Assembly (NCBI GenBank): GCA_905373295.1
Contig: CAJPSJ010000018.1
Span: 1-14,430, forward strand
Direction of reading: 5' to 3'
Length of the DNA stretch: 14,430 nucleotides
Origin: an uncultured Campylobacter sp.
Lineage (GTDB): Bacteria; Campylobacterota; Campylobacteria; Campylobacterales; Campylobacteraceae
Shown here: one piece after another, positions 13,926-14,430 of the stretch
Numbering within the stretch: position 1 is the stretch's first letter
Layout of the letters: the number at the start of each line of letters is the position of its first letter
The notes under the pieces: generated by a model
Databases searched by the model: none
Told to the model about the DNA's origin: nothing
What the model saw: the letters and a program-made list of their open reading frames with translations, nothing else
Made by a program: the position numbers and the translations under genes

Positions 13926-13951
13926 CTTTTGCCTTTTTTGGAATTTTTGCA

Positions 13952-13957
13952 ATTATA
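13952..13957 (-). promoter_or_regulatory. -10 box (TATAAT) for the antiporter gene
   Basis: On the minus strand there is a perfect TATAAT in the context CTATATAATTGC. Transcription would start about 13945, leaving a leader of roughly 20 bases with the ribosome binding site before the ATG at 13925. This placement argues against a start codon at 13952. Confidence 0.55.
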
Positions 13958-13980
13958 TAGAATTTAGGGCTAAATTTTGC

Positions 13981-13986
13981 TAAAAT
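13981..13986 (+). promoter_or_regulatory. Candidate -10 box (TAAAAT) for the DUF475 gene
   Basis: TAAAAT is preceded by the T-rich AAATTTTGC, a common look for sigma-70 promoters in Campylobacter. It lies 24 bp before the ATG at 14010. Start would fall near 13993, a very short leader holding the AGGA at 14004-14007. Confidence 0.35.
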
Positions 13987-14009
13987 CGCGCAAAAAATAG
14001 GCTAGGACG

Positions 14010-14430
14010 ATGATGAAATATTTTTACTCCTCTTTTGTAGTAAGCCTAATTGCGCTTGCTATCGCGTTTTATATCGACGGTGCTGGTGCCGCTTATATCT
14101 GCGCGCTTTTATGCGCGCTCGAAATCAGCCTCAGCTTCGACAACGCCGTAGTCAATGCCAAGGTACTAAAAGATATGGCGCCGGTGTGGCAGAGCAGATT
14201 TATCCTCTGGGGCATTCCGATCGCGGTTTTTGGCATGAGGTTTTTATTCCCCGTGTTAATCGTTGCCGCAAGCGCGCATCTAGGTCTTTGGGAAACCCTC
14301 GTGCTGGCGCTTAAGCAGCCGCATCGCTACCATGAAATTTTAAGCGAGAACGAAGCGCAAATTTACGTTTTCGGCGGCGCGTTTTTGCTGATGGTCTTTT
14401 GCGATTTTTTCTTCGATACGCAGCGCGAGC
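14010..14430 (+). CDS. DUF475 family (TerC-like) integral membrane protein, 5' part
   Basis: The frame runs from an ATG through the right edge of the window (140 residues seen), so the C-terminal part is missing. The family is recognised by EISLSFDNAVVNA at 38-50, with acidic Glu38 and Asp44 inside a hydrophobic helix, followed by WGIPIAVFGMRFLFP at 67-81. These are hallmarks of DUF475, related to the TerC metal-associated membrane proteins. Helices appear at about 8-37, 64-88 and 117-134. TerC-type proteins are linked to metal export during secretion, so a cation-related role is a reasonable guess, not shown. AGGA at 14004-14007 is 2 bases before the first ATG and 5 before the second (14013), so the start may be either. 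It is divergent from the antiporter gene. Confidence 0.85.
   Translation, partial: MMKYFYSSFVVSLIALAIAFYIDGAGAAYICALLCALEISLSFDNAVVNAKVLKDMAPVWQSRFILWGIPIAVFGMRFLFPVLIVAASAHLGLWETLVLALKQPHRYHEILSENEAQIYVFGGAFLLMVFCDFFFDTQRE

Noticed and set aside
13926..13952. Nine-residue extension of the antiporter from a TTG at 13952
   Set aside because: The codon overlaps a TATAAT box on the same strand and the ATG at 13925 has a well-spaced AAAAAGG.
13303..13983. 226-residue open frame on the plus strand opposite the antiporter gene
   Set aside because: It is antisense to a well-recognised transporter, with no family resemblance and no clear ribosome binding site; it is a by-product of the antiporter's codon use.

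Overview
The window looks like chromosome from a Campylobacter species, probably one of the moderate-GC oral or hydrogen-requiring species such as the C. gracilis, C. rectus, C. showae or C. concisus group. Three things suggest this. The order UPF0323 lipoprotein, YgiC-like ATP-grasp ligase, D-2-hydroxyacid dehydrogenase matches what I recall of C. jejuni Cj0371-Cj0372-Cj0373. Non-coding DNA is saturated with AAATTT, which is typical of these genomes. Start sites carry AAGGA-type ribosome binding sites in AT-rich leaders, while the genes themselves are fairly GC-rich. Species assignment is inference. I see no tRNA, rRNA, CRISPR array or insertion sequence.

Layout. 1-3370 (+): the C-terminal end of a UPF0323 protein, a glutathionylspermidine-synthase-like ATP-grasp ligase and a D-2-hydroxyacid dehydrogenase, separated by unusually long gaps (362 and 622 bp) packed with AAATTT-centred sequence. 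3558-7790: an iron-uptake module, with a TonB-dependent receptor and a PepSY-type membrane protein on the minus strand and a divergent AraC-family regulator on the plus strand. A good Fur-box candidate lies in the 109-bp control region between them. 7908-7958: two strong hairpins between convergent genes. 8014-11337 (-): four consecutive paralogous family-3 solute-binding proteins with no permease or ATPase in the window. 11338-11931: a 594-bp non-coding stretch with the leader of that array. 11932-12378 (-): a small four-helix CopD/HemJ-like membrane protein. 12606-13925 (-): a YuiF/NhaC-type antiporter-family protein. 14010 to the end (+): the start of a DUF475 (TerC-like) membrane protein, divergent from the antiporter.

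How the genes work together. The receptor would take a ferric siderophore across the outer membrane and the PepSY protein could reduce or process it at the inner membrane. The AraC protein would sense the siderophore or iron state, and Fur would gate both divergent promoters. The four binding proteins probably form one operon read from 11337 down to 8014 and would scavenge amino-acid-like solutes for ABC permeases encoded elsewhere.

The two most interesting signals are the tandem quadruplication of binding proteins, with diverging signal peptides and a shared C-terminal tail, and the quasi-periodic (about 16 bp) arrays of AAATTT in the 1816-2437 gap. AAATTT fits RAATTY, the methylated motif linked to DNA uptake in C. 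jejuni. Several starts are set here by ribosome binding sites: 11337, 13925, and GTG starts at 6724 and 12378 or 12375.
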